This document shows positions 1 through 7,124 of a DNA stretch of 16,847 nucleotides, one piece after another (within the stretch, counting starts at the first letter, position 1; each line of letters starts with the position of its first letter). The stretch spans positions 1 to 16,847 of the forward strand of contig JABFSS010000076.1 of assembly GCA_013140485.1 (NCBI GenBank), written 5' to 3'. The stretch is from Candidatus Peribacteraceae bacterium (GTDB lineage Bacteria > Patescibacteriota > Gracilibacteria > Peribacterales > Peribacteraceae). Both the position numbers and the translations under genes were made by a program. The notes beneath the pieces are model-generated. The model was not told the origin of the DNA. It did no database searches and saw only the letters and a program-made list of their open reading frames with translations.

Positions 1-97
1 CCTTTCGATAGTCATGTTTCACCTGCTCCATCAAGAGCAGCATCGCCTCTTTCTCTTTCGGAGCGAGTGATCGGAGAATTTTTTCAATTTCGTCCAT
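1..97 (-). CDS. Probable RelE/ParE-like toxin, N-terminal part (runs off the window)
   Basis: Only the first 32 codons are present. The peptide starts MDEIEKILRSLAPKEKEAML and continues as a charged amphipathic helix. This is the usual opening of small RelE/ParE-type toxins, which are mRNA interferases or gyrase poisons. The ATG at 97 lies inside the last codons of the AbrB-type antitoxin, a 14-nt overlap in a different frame, typical of an antitoxin-toxin pair translated together. The catalytic C-terminal half is outside the window, so no active-site residue can be checked. The family call rests on the helix pattern plus the operon position. It could instead be another small helical partner of an AbrB-type antitoxin. 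Confidence 0.55.
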   Translation of the reverse strand, partial: MDEIEKILRSLAPKEKEAMLLLMEQVKHDYRK

Positions 98-335
98 GGC
101 GGATTTTCTTGAGAGCACGAATAATTTCGTCCGGACTGACGCCTTTTCCGTCATTGTCGCGATCGGCATCAAAGAGAACTTCTTCATCGGATGCGACCCC
201 GAGCTGGAAGGGGATGATGACTAAGCGGTCGTTATGCATTTCCACAAGGTAATTGTCCGTTTTGAAATGATCTCGCCACTGCTTTGGCAGCGTAATCTGT
301 CCGCGTTCGGTGCTCTGAAGGACTTTTGTCGTCAT
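84..335 (-). CDS. AbrB/SpoVT-type antitoxin (83 aa)
   Basis: This is a small DNA-binding antitoxin with an N-terminal swapped-hairpin AbrB domain at residues 1-45. The signature STERGQITLPKQWRDHF at residues 8-24 matches the family's 'GQITLPK' strand-turn. The acidic, helical tail (about 48-83, ending DEIIRALKKI) would bind and block the toxin. The ATG at 335 was preferred over the longer upstream reading (to 494) because the family motif begins right after it. The upstream extension also overlaps the 3' end of the neighbouring Cys-rich gene and would erase the promoter at 361-389. There is no clear Shine-Dalgarno. The toxin start overlaps the end of this gene. Antitoxins of this type normally repress their own promoter, and an inverted repeat lies over the -10 here. 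Confidence 0.82.
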   Translation of the reverse strand: MTTKVLQSTERGQITLPKQWRDHFKTDNYLVEMHNDRLVIIPFQLGVASDEEVLFDADRDNDGKGVSPDEIIRALKKIRHGRN

Positions 336-360
336 GATAAAGTAGGGAAATACGAAAGTA

Positions 361-389
361 AGTATATCGTACTTTGGACGTTGATGCAA
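361..389 (-). promoter_or_regulatory. Promoter of the toxin-antitoxin pair
   Basis: On the minus strand, TTGCAT (384-389) and TATACT (361-366) are separated by exactly 17 nt, 25 nt upstream of the antitoxin ATG. It lies in the 62-nt gap after the Cys-rich gene ending at 398, so the pair can be transcribed independently of the large operon. The inverted repeat AAAGTA (355-360) / TACTTT (370-375) straddles the -10 and is a candidate operator for the AbrB-type antitoxin. Confidence 0.6.
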
Positions 390-397
390 GGAGAATC

Positions 398-2071
398 TCA
401 ATACACGTCCTTCAGATAACACTCTTCGCAATAGACGATCTCGGGGCGCTCGGGCGCATACGTCGTCTGGATATCCCTGGAGCACTTCATGCATTTCCTC
501 GCATGCAACTTGAACGGATTCTGCTTTGCGATCCTATCGCGATGTCTCTGCTGCGGACCGCGATGGGGGACCGACAAACCCTTCTTCCTGTAGAAATTCA
601 GTTCCTGTTGAATGATCTTGAACGGCTTGCCCGCCGTTTCGCAAATGATTGCCCATTGCAAGACGTCATCGGGAATGTCCCGGATATCGTTCGGCAATTT
701 GTCCGTCGGAATCGTTTTTACGTTCTCCGGCGGCGGCAATTCGTAGTCGGACCATCGCCAACCGCGCTTGATGACCTCGTCTTTCTTCATCGGGAACCAT
801 TCGTGCGCTTTCGTCTCGTTGTAGCCGTACGGAGAGAGCGTCACGGGGAAGAATTCACCGAATTCACCCGACTTCATCATATGTTCAATGATCTTCGGGA
901 CAAGTTCCTCGTACTGCTCTTTTGTGTATTGCTTATTGAGGATGCAGTATTTGTTCTTCTTGCCGCTCATGCAGCCAAACGAGGTGCTCGTGGCCTGGCA
1001 GTTGTCGCAGTACAGGAGATTGTCCGATTGATATGTGAGGTTGCAGAAGGCGCTGAAGCGCGATTCGACGATTGCCGCGCACTCATACAACATTTCTCCC
1101 AGCCCGATCCGCATGATGTCGCCGCAGTCGGTATCGCGATGCCCTTCAAAGACGTAGCGGCAGTCTTCGCAATGCTTCATGTTGAATCCCTGCTGTACGT
1201 TTTTGGAGAATGTCAGATAATTGCCGGAGGAATTTTCGCAGCCGATCTGCCAGACCGCTGGTTTCGGCGTTTTGAGGTTCACCGCCTGAAATTTCTTTTC
1301 AAATTCGCGGCGGAACACAGGATCAATCTTCAATTTTGCCGCAGTCGCTTCGTACTGTTCTTTTGAGGACGGCACGTTGAGAATCCAGTTGCTTTTATTC
1401 CGCAATCCCGCGCATCCGATGCAGCTGCGGCATCCCTTGCAGTCGAAGCAGTACATCGAATCCGACGTATTGAAGCAGAGTTCAAGGTGGTCGCACCCGA
1501 AGCATTTATCGCTGAGCAGACACTCGTAGCAGAGTTCCATCGCTTCGCATGAGAAAAGGTCGAGACAATCCCGTGAGAGGAAACTGAAGTCGCTGTAATG
1601 CACGTCTTCACAATCAACGACCGAACTTCCCATATAACAGTTGCGGTTTCTTGAGCTATGCACCGTGTATTCCGCGTTCTCGCTTTGGGTATGAAAGATT
1701 GCGAGGCGCGGAACCTTGGCTTTCATCTCGGCGAATTGCTCGAAGAACGGACGCGAGAAGTCCATCTCAACGCCGTACTGCAGTGGATCGAAGCGATCAC
1801 TCCAGAAACAGTCGTCGCAGAGCACGGGAATCTTTTTATCCAGCGAGTAGATCGAAATCAAGGACTTTTTACAGAGACTGCAGGCATTGCGGTAGTAATG
1901 CTGGTCATTGCGGAACGCACACCGGCGTTGTTGACGGCAGCTGGGGCAGTGAGTGGGCGGCGGGATCCGAAATGTTTTGCCGCCGATCGTCGGCGAGAGT
2001 TTTTGCTGGAAGTCGAGATCATCCTGCATGATCTCGAATGACGTGCTGCACTGGGAGCAGGATTGTTGCAT
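398..2071 (-). CDS. Cys-rich zinc-ribbon repeat protein, paralogue 1 (557 aa)
   Basis: Last of five tandem paralogues; 38 cysteines. The N-terminal ribbon unit has C5-x2-C8, C42-x2-C45R, C64-x2-C67 and C85-x2-C88. It is the only one of the seven that keeps all four Cys pairs here. Residues about 130-235 form the first Cys-repeat block, whose closing YCILNKQ module has decayed to WILNVPSSKEQY. The second block (about 283-395) ends in an intact KYCILNKQYTKEQYEELVPK. A GYNE linker follows, then a C-terminal unit with C527-x2-C530 and C548-x2-C551, ending LKDVY. In that unit the first two pairs are broken (CETA, GPQQRH). No signal peptide or membrane segment is visible, so it is probably cytoplasmic. 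Function unknown. The start is 56 nt after the preceding paralogue, with GTATACTGA just upstream. Confidence 0.88.
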   Translation of the reverse strand: MQQSCSQCSTSFEIMQDDLDFQQKLSPTIGGKTFRIPPPTHCPSCRQQRRCAFRNDQHYYRNACSLCKKSLISIYSLDKKIPVLCDDCFWSDRFDPLQYGVEMDFSRPFFEQFAEMKAKVPRLAIFHTQSENAEYTVHSSRNRNCYMGSSVVDCEDVHYSDFSFLSRDCLDLFSCEAMELCYECLLSDKCFGCDHLELCFNTSDSMYCFDCKGCRSCIGCAGLRNKSNWILNVPSSKEQYEATAAKLKIDPVFRREFEKKFQAVNLKTPKPAVWQIGCENSSGNYLTFSKNVQQGFNMKHCEDCRYVFEGHRDTDCGDIMRIGLGEMLYECAAIVESRFSAFCNLTYQSDNLLYCDNCQATSTSFGCMSGKKNKYCILNKQYTKEQYEELVPKIIEHMMKSGEFGEFFPVTLSPYGYNETKAHEWFPMKKDEVIKRGWRWSDYELPPPENVKTIPTDKLPNDIRDIPDDVLQWAIICETAGKPFKIIQQELNFYRKKGLSVPHRGPQQRHRDRIAKQNPFKLHARKCMKCSRDIQTTYAPERPEIVYCEECYLKDVY

Positions 2072-2078
2072 CGGAAAA

Positions 2079-2087
2079 TCAGTATAC
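2079..2087 (-). promoter_or_regulatory. GTATACTGA element, possible -10, before paralogue 1
   Basis: On the minus strand GTATACTGA lies 7 nt before the ATG at 2071 and contains TATACT, the -10 hexamer used at two better-supported promoters in this window. No convincing -35 is visible 16-18 nt upstream. The same nonamer sits just before paralogues 2 and 7. In front of paralogue 2 it also encodes the terminal Val-Tyr-stop of the preceding gene, so a duplication scar is an alternative. Confidence 0.3.
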
Positions 2088-2122
2088 CCGGCTTCGCGTC
2101 GAACTCGCTACGCCGCGGCCAG

Positions 2123-2142
2123 CCTCCTTAGTACACCTCCTT
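2123..2142 (-). promoter_or_regulatory. Shine-Dalgarno-like sequences at the end of paralogue 2
   Basis: The codons for the C-terminal Leu-Lys-Glu-Val read AAGGAGGT on the minus strand (2135-2142), a full anti-SD match, and GGAGG (2123-2127) follows the TAA stop directly. They lie 52 nt or more before the next ATG (2071), too far for normal initiation there. They stand out because most starts in this window have no SD. Confidence 0.35.
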
Positions 2143-3792
2143 CAGGTAGCATTCCTCACAGTAAACAATCTCCGGCCTCTCCGGCGCGTAGGTCGTCTGA
2201 ATCTGTTTCGAGCACTTGCCGCACGCTCGCGGGAATAATTTGATCCCTGACCGACCCGTAGTGCGCTCCCAGTGACGCTGATCGGGATGTTTGCGCGGCA
2301 GCGGGAGATCCCATTGCCGGTAGAACGCGAGTTCCTGCTTGATGATGCGAAACGGACGTCCGGTGACACTGCATGTGACCGCCCAGTTGATCACGTCGTC
2401 GGGAATATCGCCGATGGATTGCGGCAATTTCATCGCAGGAATGACCTTGGTGACGTTCGGCTTCTCGTCGGAGACGTCGCGCCATGCGTAGCCGCGCTTG
2501 AGAGCTTCTTGTTTTGTCAGTGGAAAGTATTCCATCGCGATCGTTTCGTTGTACGCGAATGGACAGAGCTGCTTGGGCAAGTATTCTCCCCACTCATCAG
2601 ATTTCTTCATGTGCGCGATCAATTTCTCCCGCAGGTTCTTGTAGTCGCTCTCCGAATACTGCTTGTTGAAGATGCAGAACTTCTTCTTCCGCAGTCCCAC
2701 GCAGCCAAAGCAGTCGCTGCACCCGGTGCAGTGCCCGCAGTAGTCCAGATTGCTGTTGTTGGTGGTGCACGTGGTACAGAACTTCAAGTTGTACCCTTTG
2801 TCTCCGCTCGCCGCGCACTGGTACATCAATTCCGACTTGTCCCCCCACGAGTTGTAATCCATCGACGACTTCACCGAAAACACCCGCACGCAGCGCACGC
2901 AGTCTTCCAGGTCCTTGGAGTCGTAACATTCTTCACAGTTCTTGGAATCGTAGAGATGATTGCCCGTCGAGTTTTCGTTGTTTTCGTTCTGCACGGGTTT
3001 GCGCGGTTGCGTGAGGAAGAGCTCGTCCGCTTTTTTGCGCATGGCCTGCAGGCCGTCGAACGTATTGAGCTTGAGTGCCGCTTTCTGCTTCTCATACTCC
3101 TCCTTCGTCAGCTGCTTGTTCAGAATCATGTACTGCTTCTGCCTCTGGTTGATGCAGCCGATGCAGTCTTTGCAGCCGATGCAGTTATCGAGGAAAAAAC
3201 TCTCGCTGCAGTTCTTGCATTCGCGGCAGTGGCGCAGCCCGTAACATTTGATGCAGTAGATGCACTCAAAGCACAGCTCGGAGTCGTAACAGGTACTACA
3301 GTCCACGAGATACTTGCTGTGATAGAGCCGGTTTCCGTAGTAACAATTTTCGTTGTAATCGACCTCGGCGATCAAATAACAATCCTTCAGGTATCCCGCG
3401 CAGTTCACATAATCGCTGTTCTGGATGGTTCCGCCCACGACGAACTGTCCCTGATGCGGAACGGCATTCAGAAGTTCTTGGAATTGATCGAAGAACGGCC
3501 GGGCGAAGTCGACCTCCCGCCCGTACGACATCGCGTCCCATCCGTCCTCCCACCAGACGGCGGGTGCGTACACGGGAAACGTTCTGTCGGGATGGTACGG
3601 CGAGATGAATTCCTTTCCCGTCTTATCGCATTTCCTTTTATAGAGCGTCCGCGAATTCCGTTCCACGAGACGGCGCATCAACCGGCAGTCCGCACAGGAC
3701 TTCGGTGGCGGAACGCTCATCCGGTCATAGAACGCCTGGTCGCGGGGAGTAACCTGCCACGAAATGCCGCATTCGACGCATGTGTTTGCCAT
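2128..3792 (-). CDS. Cys-rich zinc-ribbon repeat protein, paralogue 2 (554 aa)
   Basis: About 40 cysteines, same plan as its neighbours. The N-terminal ribbon has C5-x2-C8 and a CADCR pair; the second half of that unit is reduced to KCDKTGKEF. The first Cys block has the run ELCFECIYCIKCYG and ends in YMILNKQLTKEEYEKQ, with Met replacing the usual Cys. The second block ends GLRKKKFCIFNKQYSESDY. The linker is AYNETIAMEYFPLTKQEA. The C-terminal unit has CSVT and HPDQRH in place of the first two pairs but keeps CGKC and CEEC, then ends LKEVY. The ATG at 3792 was chosen because it puts the first Cys pair at the same position as in the other copies. An ATG at 3822 would add ten residues and overlap the upstream gene. 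The gap to the upstream stop is 5 nt. No known enzyme motif is seen. Confidence 0.88.
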   Translation of the reverse strand: MANTCVECGISWQVTPRDQAFYDRMSVPPPKSCADCRLMRRLVERNSRTLYKRKCDKTGKEFISPYHPDRTFPVYAPAVWWEDGWDAMSYGREVDFARPFFDQFQELLNAVPHQGQFVVGGTIQNSDYVNCAGYLKDCYLIAEVDYNENCYYGNRLYHSKYLVDCSTCYDSELCFECIYCIKCYGLRHCRECKNCSESFFLDNCIGCKDCIGCINQRQKQYMILNKQLTKEEYEKQKAALKLNTFDGLQAMRKKADELFLTQPRKPVQNENNENSTGNHLYDSKNCEECYDSKDLEDCVRCVRVFSVKSSMDYNSWGDKSELMYQCAASGDKGYNLKFCTTCTTNNSNLDYCGHCTGCSDCFGCVGLRKKKFCIFNKQYSESDYKNLREKLIAHMKKSDEWGEYLPKQLCPFAYNETIAMEYFPLTKQEALKRGYAWRDVSDEKPNVTKVIPAMKLPQSIGDIPDDVINWAVTCSVTGRPFRIIKQELAFYRQWDLPLPRKHPDQRHWERTTGRSGIKLFPRACGKCSKQIQTTYAPERPEIVYCEECYLKEVY

Positions 3793-3797
3793 CGGAG

Positions 3798-5453
3798 TCA
3801 GTATACCTCTTTCAAATAGCACTCTTCACAATAGATTTTCTCCGGCCGATCTGGAGCATAGGTCGTCTGGATCGCTGTATTGCACTTCATACACGTTCTC
3901 GACCAGAGTTTCCGCGGATTGCGCATGGCCATCCGTTCCTTGTGGCGCTGCTCGGGGCATTTATGCGGAATGGGAATCTTCATCGTGCGATAGAGCGCGA
4001 GTTCCTGCGGGATGATCTTGTATGCGCGACCGGTCACTTCGCATGTGAGGATCTTCTGGCAGATCACATCATCCGTATCCTCAATGCGAGAGGGGATGTC
4101 GACTGCGGGACCCAGGTATTTCTCACGACTTTCGTCCTCGTCTGTCCATTTCCACCCGCGCTTGAGCGCTTCCTCCTTGGTCAGTGCGTAATTTTCCATC
4201 CCGACGGTCTCGTTGAAGCCGAATGGACTGATTGTTGGCGTGAAGAATTCACCCCATTCACTAGTCTGCTTCATGTGTTCAATGATTTTTGGCACGAGCG
4301 CTTCGTATTCTTCCTTCGAGTACTGCTTATTCAGGATGCAGTACTGTTTGTGCTTCAGGCTGCAGCACCCGAAGAGATTCTTTGAGTGGAAGCACAGGTT
4401 GGAATAGAGAACATCACGGTCGAACCAGCAGATGTCGTTGAAGCAGTGCATGGAATTGCTTTCACTGCCGACCGCTTCGTACACGAGTTCGGAGTTGTCA
4501 TCGTTGTTCACGTCGTACGCGTCCTTGATGCTGGTGACGTTCGAGACGAATGTGCAGTCCTGCACTTCCGATACTTCGTAACACTCGCGCGCGTTCTTCG
4601 AATGCTGGATCGCGTTGCCCGTGCATCCTTCGTTCCCAAAGCCGTGCATGTACTTGCGAGGCAATTCCACTTTGTGCTTCTCGAATTTCGCTTTCATGTC
4701 GGCAAAGTTTGCGCGAAGTCCCGGGAGCAGTCGTTCATATTCCTCTTTCGAGACTTTCTTGTTGCCGATGCAGTACTGTGCGTTCTGCAGACCGAAGCAT
4801 GCGAAGCAATTCTTGCAGCTGCGCAGATCGTACCCCAACACGCAGTCGTGGCATCCCTCGCAGTTCTGCATCCACGCGCAGGCGTAGCACTTGTTGCAGT
4901 CCACAATCTCATAACAGAGCTCGCAATCGATCGCGCTGGAACAATCACAGATGTTCTTCGACCGCGTGGAACGGTTCGAATAGAAGGAGTCTTCACACCC
5001 CCCGGACGTGAAGAGCATGTAGGAATTCTTGTTCCAGAGGGCGAAGTTGCTGTACTCGCTGTTCTGGTGCTCCTTGTTGATCATGCTGATTTTCGGCGCT
5101 GCAAAAAGAAGTTCTTTGAACTGGTCAAAGAACGGTCTCGACCAGTCAACCTCCCGTCCGAACGTCAGTCCATCCCAGCCGTCGCCCCACCATTCTTTCT
5201 GGTCGTAGACCTTGAATGGAGTATTCGCTGCGTACATCGTGATGATTTGCTTGCCGGAGAGATCCGATTTCCGGTGGTAGAGGCAACGCTCATTGCGGAA
5301 TGCGAGGCGGCGCTGCGCGCGGCAAGGCGGGCAGAGTGTCGGAGGCGGAATCAGGTACTTCTTCCCCGCAAGAACCGGCGAGACTTTCTCGTAGAACGCG
5401 AGATCGTCGTTGGTGATCTTGAAGGGGGCCGAACATTGAGTGCAGGTGGTCAT
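3798..5453 (-). CDS. Cys-rich zinc-ribbon repeat protein, paralogue 3 (551 aa)
   Basis: About 36 cysteines, the fewest of the seven. The N-terminal ribbon has C4-x2-C7 and CPPCR; the second half has lost even its first Cys (RKSDLSGKQI). The first Cys block ends QYCIGNKKVSKEEYERL, a variant of YCILNKQ. The second ends in the standard HKQYCILNKQYSKEEYEAL. The GFNETVGMENYALTKEEA linker follows. The C-terminal unit has CEVT and CPEQRH (second Cys of each pair lost) and intact CMKC and CEEC, ending LKEVY. The start is the ATG at 5453, which shares one base with the TGA of the preceding paralogue (TGATG), a layout expected for re-initiation. No SD is visible. The protein is highly similar in plan to paralogue 4 next door. 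Confidence 0.88.
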   Translation of the reverse strand: MTTCTQCSAPFKITNDDLAFYEKVSPVLAGKKYLIPPPTLCPPCRAQRRLAFRNERCLYHRKSDLSGKQIITMYAANTPFKVYDQKEWWGDGWDGLTFGREVDWSRPFFDQFKELLFAAPKISMINKEHQNSEYSNFALWNKNSYMLFTSGGCEDSFYSNRSTRSKNICDCSSAIDCELCYEIVDCNKCYACAWMQNCEGCHDCVLGYDLRSCKNCFACFGLQNAQYCIGNKKVSKEEYERLLPGLRANFADMKAKFEKHKVELPRKYMHGFGNEGCTGNAIQHSKNARECYEVSEVQDCTFVSNVTSIKDAYDVNNDDNSELVYEAVGSESNSMHCFNDICWFDRDVLYSNLCFHSKNLFGCCSLKHKQYCILNKQYSKEEYEALVPKIIEHMKQTSEWGEFFTPTISPFGFNETVGMENYALTKEEALKRGWKWTDEDESREKYLGPAVDIPSRIEDTDDVICQKILTCEVTGRAYKIIPQELALYRTMKIPIPHKCPEQRHKERMAMRNPRKLWSRTCMKCNTAIQTTYAPDRPEKIYCEECYLKEVY

Positions 5454-7120
5454 CAGTAGACAGTGGAGAGATAACATTCATCGCAATAGACGATCTCGGG
5501 ACGATCCGGCGCATACGTTGTCATAATTTCCTTTTGGCACTTCTGACAGGAACGTTTCCAGAGTTTCCTCGGGTTCCTGAGCGCCATCCGCTCCTTATGT
5601 CGTTCATCGGGACAGACGCGCGGAATAGGAATGCCCATGTCCTTATAGAACGACAGCTCCTGCGGAATGATTTTGTACGGCCGTCCGGTCACTTCGCACA
5701 GGAGGATCTTCTGGCAGATGTCGTCCGTCACGTCTTCGATCTTCCGAGGGATCTCCGCTGCAGGACCCATGTACTGTTCCTTCGACTCTTGTTCGTTGTG
5801 CCAATGCCACCCCTTCTTGATGACGTCCTTTTCCGAGAGAGGGAAGTACTCTTGTGCGACGGTTTCGTTGTAACCGAATGGAGAGAGTGTTCCCGGGAAG
5901 AATTCTCCCCACTCGCCGGTCTTCTTCATATGCTCGATCACTTTCGGGACCAGCTTTTCATATTCTTCTTTTGAATACTGCTTGTTCAAAATGCAGTACT
6001 CACCGTTGCGGATACCGCAGCATCCGAAGAGATTTTTGGACGTGTAGCAGGCGTCGCAGTAAATGCCGCCATGCAGCTGGTTACTGAAAAGCGAAAAGAG
6101 CGTCCGTCCGTTCTGGTACGCGCCGATGTATTCGTAGCAGAGCTCATTCTCTTCGGTGAAGTTAATGTCGTGACAGTCTTTCAGGTCCACCACTTGCGCG
6201 CAGTGGCGGCAATCCTCGCTGCGGTCAGCATAATAAGAATCCAAAACGTTTTTGCAGTTATAGACGTAGTTGCCGCTTACGTTCTGCGCCTGCGCGCTCT
6301 GCATGTACCGGTGCGGGATTTCGAGTGAGATCTTGCGGAGCTTCTCCCGCAGCGATGTGTGCGTTTTGGGATCCGACAGGTCGAACTGCGCCCGCAGCTT
6401 CTGGTATTCCTGTTTTGAATATTGCTTATTGAGGATGCAATGCTGTTTCTGCCGCAGGCCGGCGCAGCCGATGCAGTCTTGGCAACTCTGGCAGTCGTAG
6501 CAGAAGAGAAGGTTGCGCCCGTTGTGGCAATCGCGGCAGCCGATACATTCGTAGAGTTTTCGGCTGTCGACACACTCGTAGCACCGCTCGCAGTCGCGAA
6601 CCACGAGAGTATCGACGCAGTTTTTCGAGTAATAGGGGGACCCGTAGTAACAGTTTTCCGCGTAGACCGATCCGAAAATGAGATAACAGTCTTTCACGTG
6701 CCCGGCGTAGTTGCAGTACTCGCTGTTCTCCGAAAACCACTGGAAGAGTGAAATGCGGGGAACTTCCGCCCGCAGCTCAGCGAATTGCTCAAAGAACGGC
6801 CGCGAAAAATCAAACTCACGACCGTAGGTTCGTGCATCCCACTGGTCACTCCACCAGACGTCGTTCATATACACCGTGCACGGTTTTTCCGGAGACAGGT
6901 TGGAGATGATCTGCTTTCCGGTTTTGTCGCATTTCCGGTGATAGAGATGCCGTTCGTTGCGGAACGCGTAGCGGCGCTGCATGCGGCAATCGGGGCAGAG
7001 CGTTGGGGGAGGGATCGGACACTTCTTCTTTCCGATGACCGGAGAGACCTGATCATAGAAATTCTGGTCACTCTTGGAGATCTCAAAGGGACGCCGGCAC
7101 TGACGACACGAGGTGGGCAT
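5453..7120 (-). CDS. Cys-rich zinc-ribbon repeat protein, paralogue 4 (555 aa)
   Basis: About 40 cysteines; the clearest example of the internal duplication. Block 1 ends GLRQKQHCILNKQYSKQEYQ and block 2 ends GIRNGEYCILNKQYSKEEYE. In block 1 an [ND]-C-[YV] step recurs every 9-12 residues (KDCYL, ENCYY, KNCVD, RDCER), followed by dense C-x2-C runs. The N-terminal ribbon keeps C5-x2-C8 and CPDCR. The C-terminal unit has CEVT and CPDERH, keeps CQKC and CDEC, and ends LSTVY rather than LKEVY. The ATG at 7120 was preferred over an in-frame start at 7258, which would add 46 Arg/Ser-rich residues overlapping the upstream gene. It lies 4 nt after the preceding stop, and its own TGA overlaps the next ATG. 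Confidence 0.88.
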   Translation of the reverse strand: MPTSCRQCRRPFEISKSDQNFYDQVSPVIGKKKCPIPPPTLCPDCRMQRRYAFRNERHLYHRKCDKTGKQIISNLSPEKPCTVYMNDVWWSDQWDARTYGREFDFSRPFFEQFAELRAEVPRISLFQWFSENSEYCNYAGHVKDCYLIFGSVYAENCYYGSPYYSKNCVDTLVVRDCERCYECVDSRKLYECIGCRDCHNGRNLLFCYDCQSCQDCIGCAGLRQKQHCILNKQYSKQEYQKLRAQFDLSDPKTHTSLREKLRKISLEIPHRYMQSAQAQNVSGNYVYNCKNVLDSYYADRSEDCRHCAQVVDLKDCHDINFTEENELCYEYIGAYQNGRTLFSLFSNQLHGGIYCDACYTSKNLFGCCGIRNGEYCILNKQYSKEEYEKLVPKVIEHMKKTGEWGEFFPGTLSPFGYNETVAQEYFPLSEKDVIKKGWHWHNEQESKEQYMGPAAEIPRKIEDVTDDICQKILLCEVTGRPYKIIPQELSFYKDMGIPIPRVCPDERHKERMALRNPRKLWKRSCQKCQKEIMTTYAPDRPEIVYCDECYLSTVY

Positions 7121-7124
7121 GGGA

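Noticed and set aside
84..494. 136-aa version of the antitoxin
   Set aside because: The first 53 residues would run through the promoter and into the end of paralogue 1. The AbrB motif starts right after the ATG at 335.
374..1366. 330-codon open frame on the plus strand
   Set aside because: Antisense to paralogue 1, which has a clear protein family signature.
2272..3819. 515-codon open frame on the plus strand
   Set aside because: It is fully antisense to paralogue 2. Its peptide is a V/L/R-rich mirror of Cys, Lys and Glu codons with no family pattern, and similar long antisense frames recur over each paralogue.
6440..6500. Ferredoxin-like run C-x2-C-x2-C-x2-C-x2-C in block 1
   Set aside because: It lacks the closing Cys-Pro and the spacing of 4Fe-4S ferredoxins and is part of the longer repeat. 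Fe-S binding is not excluded, but a ferredoxin call is not supported.
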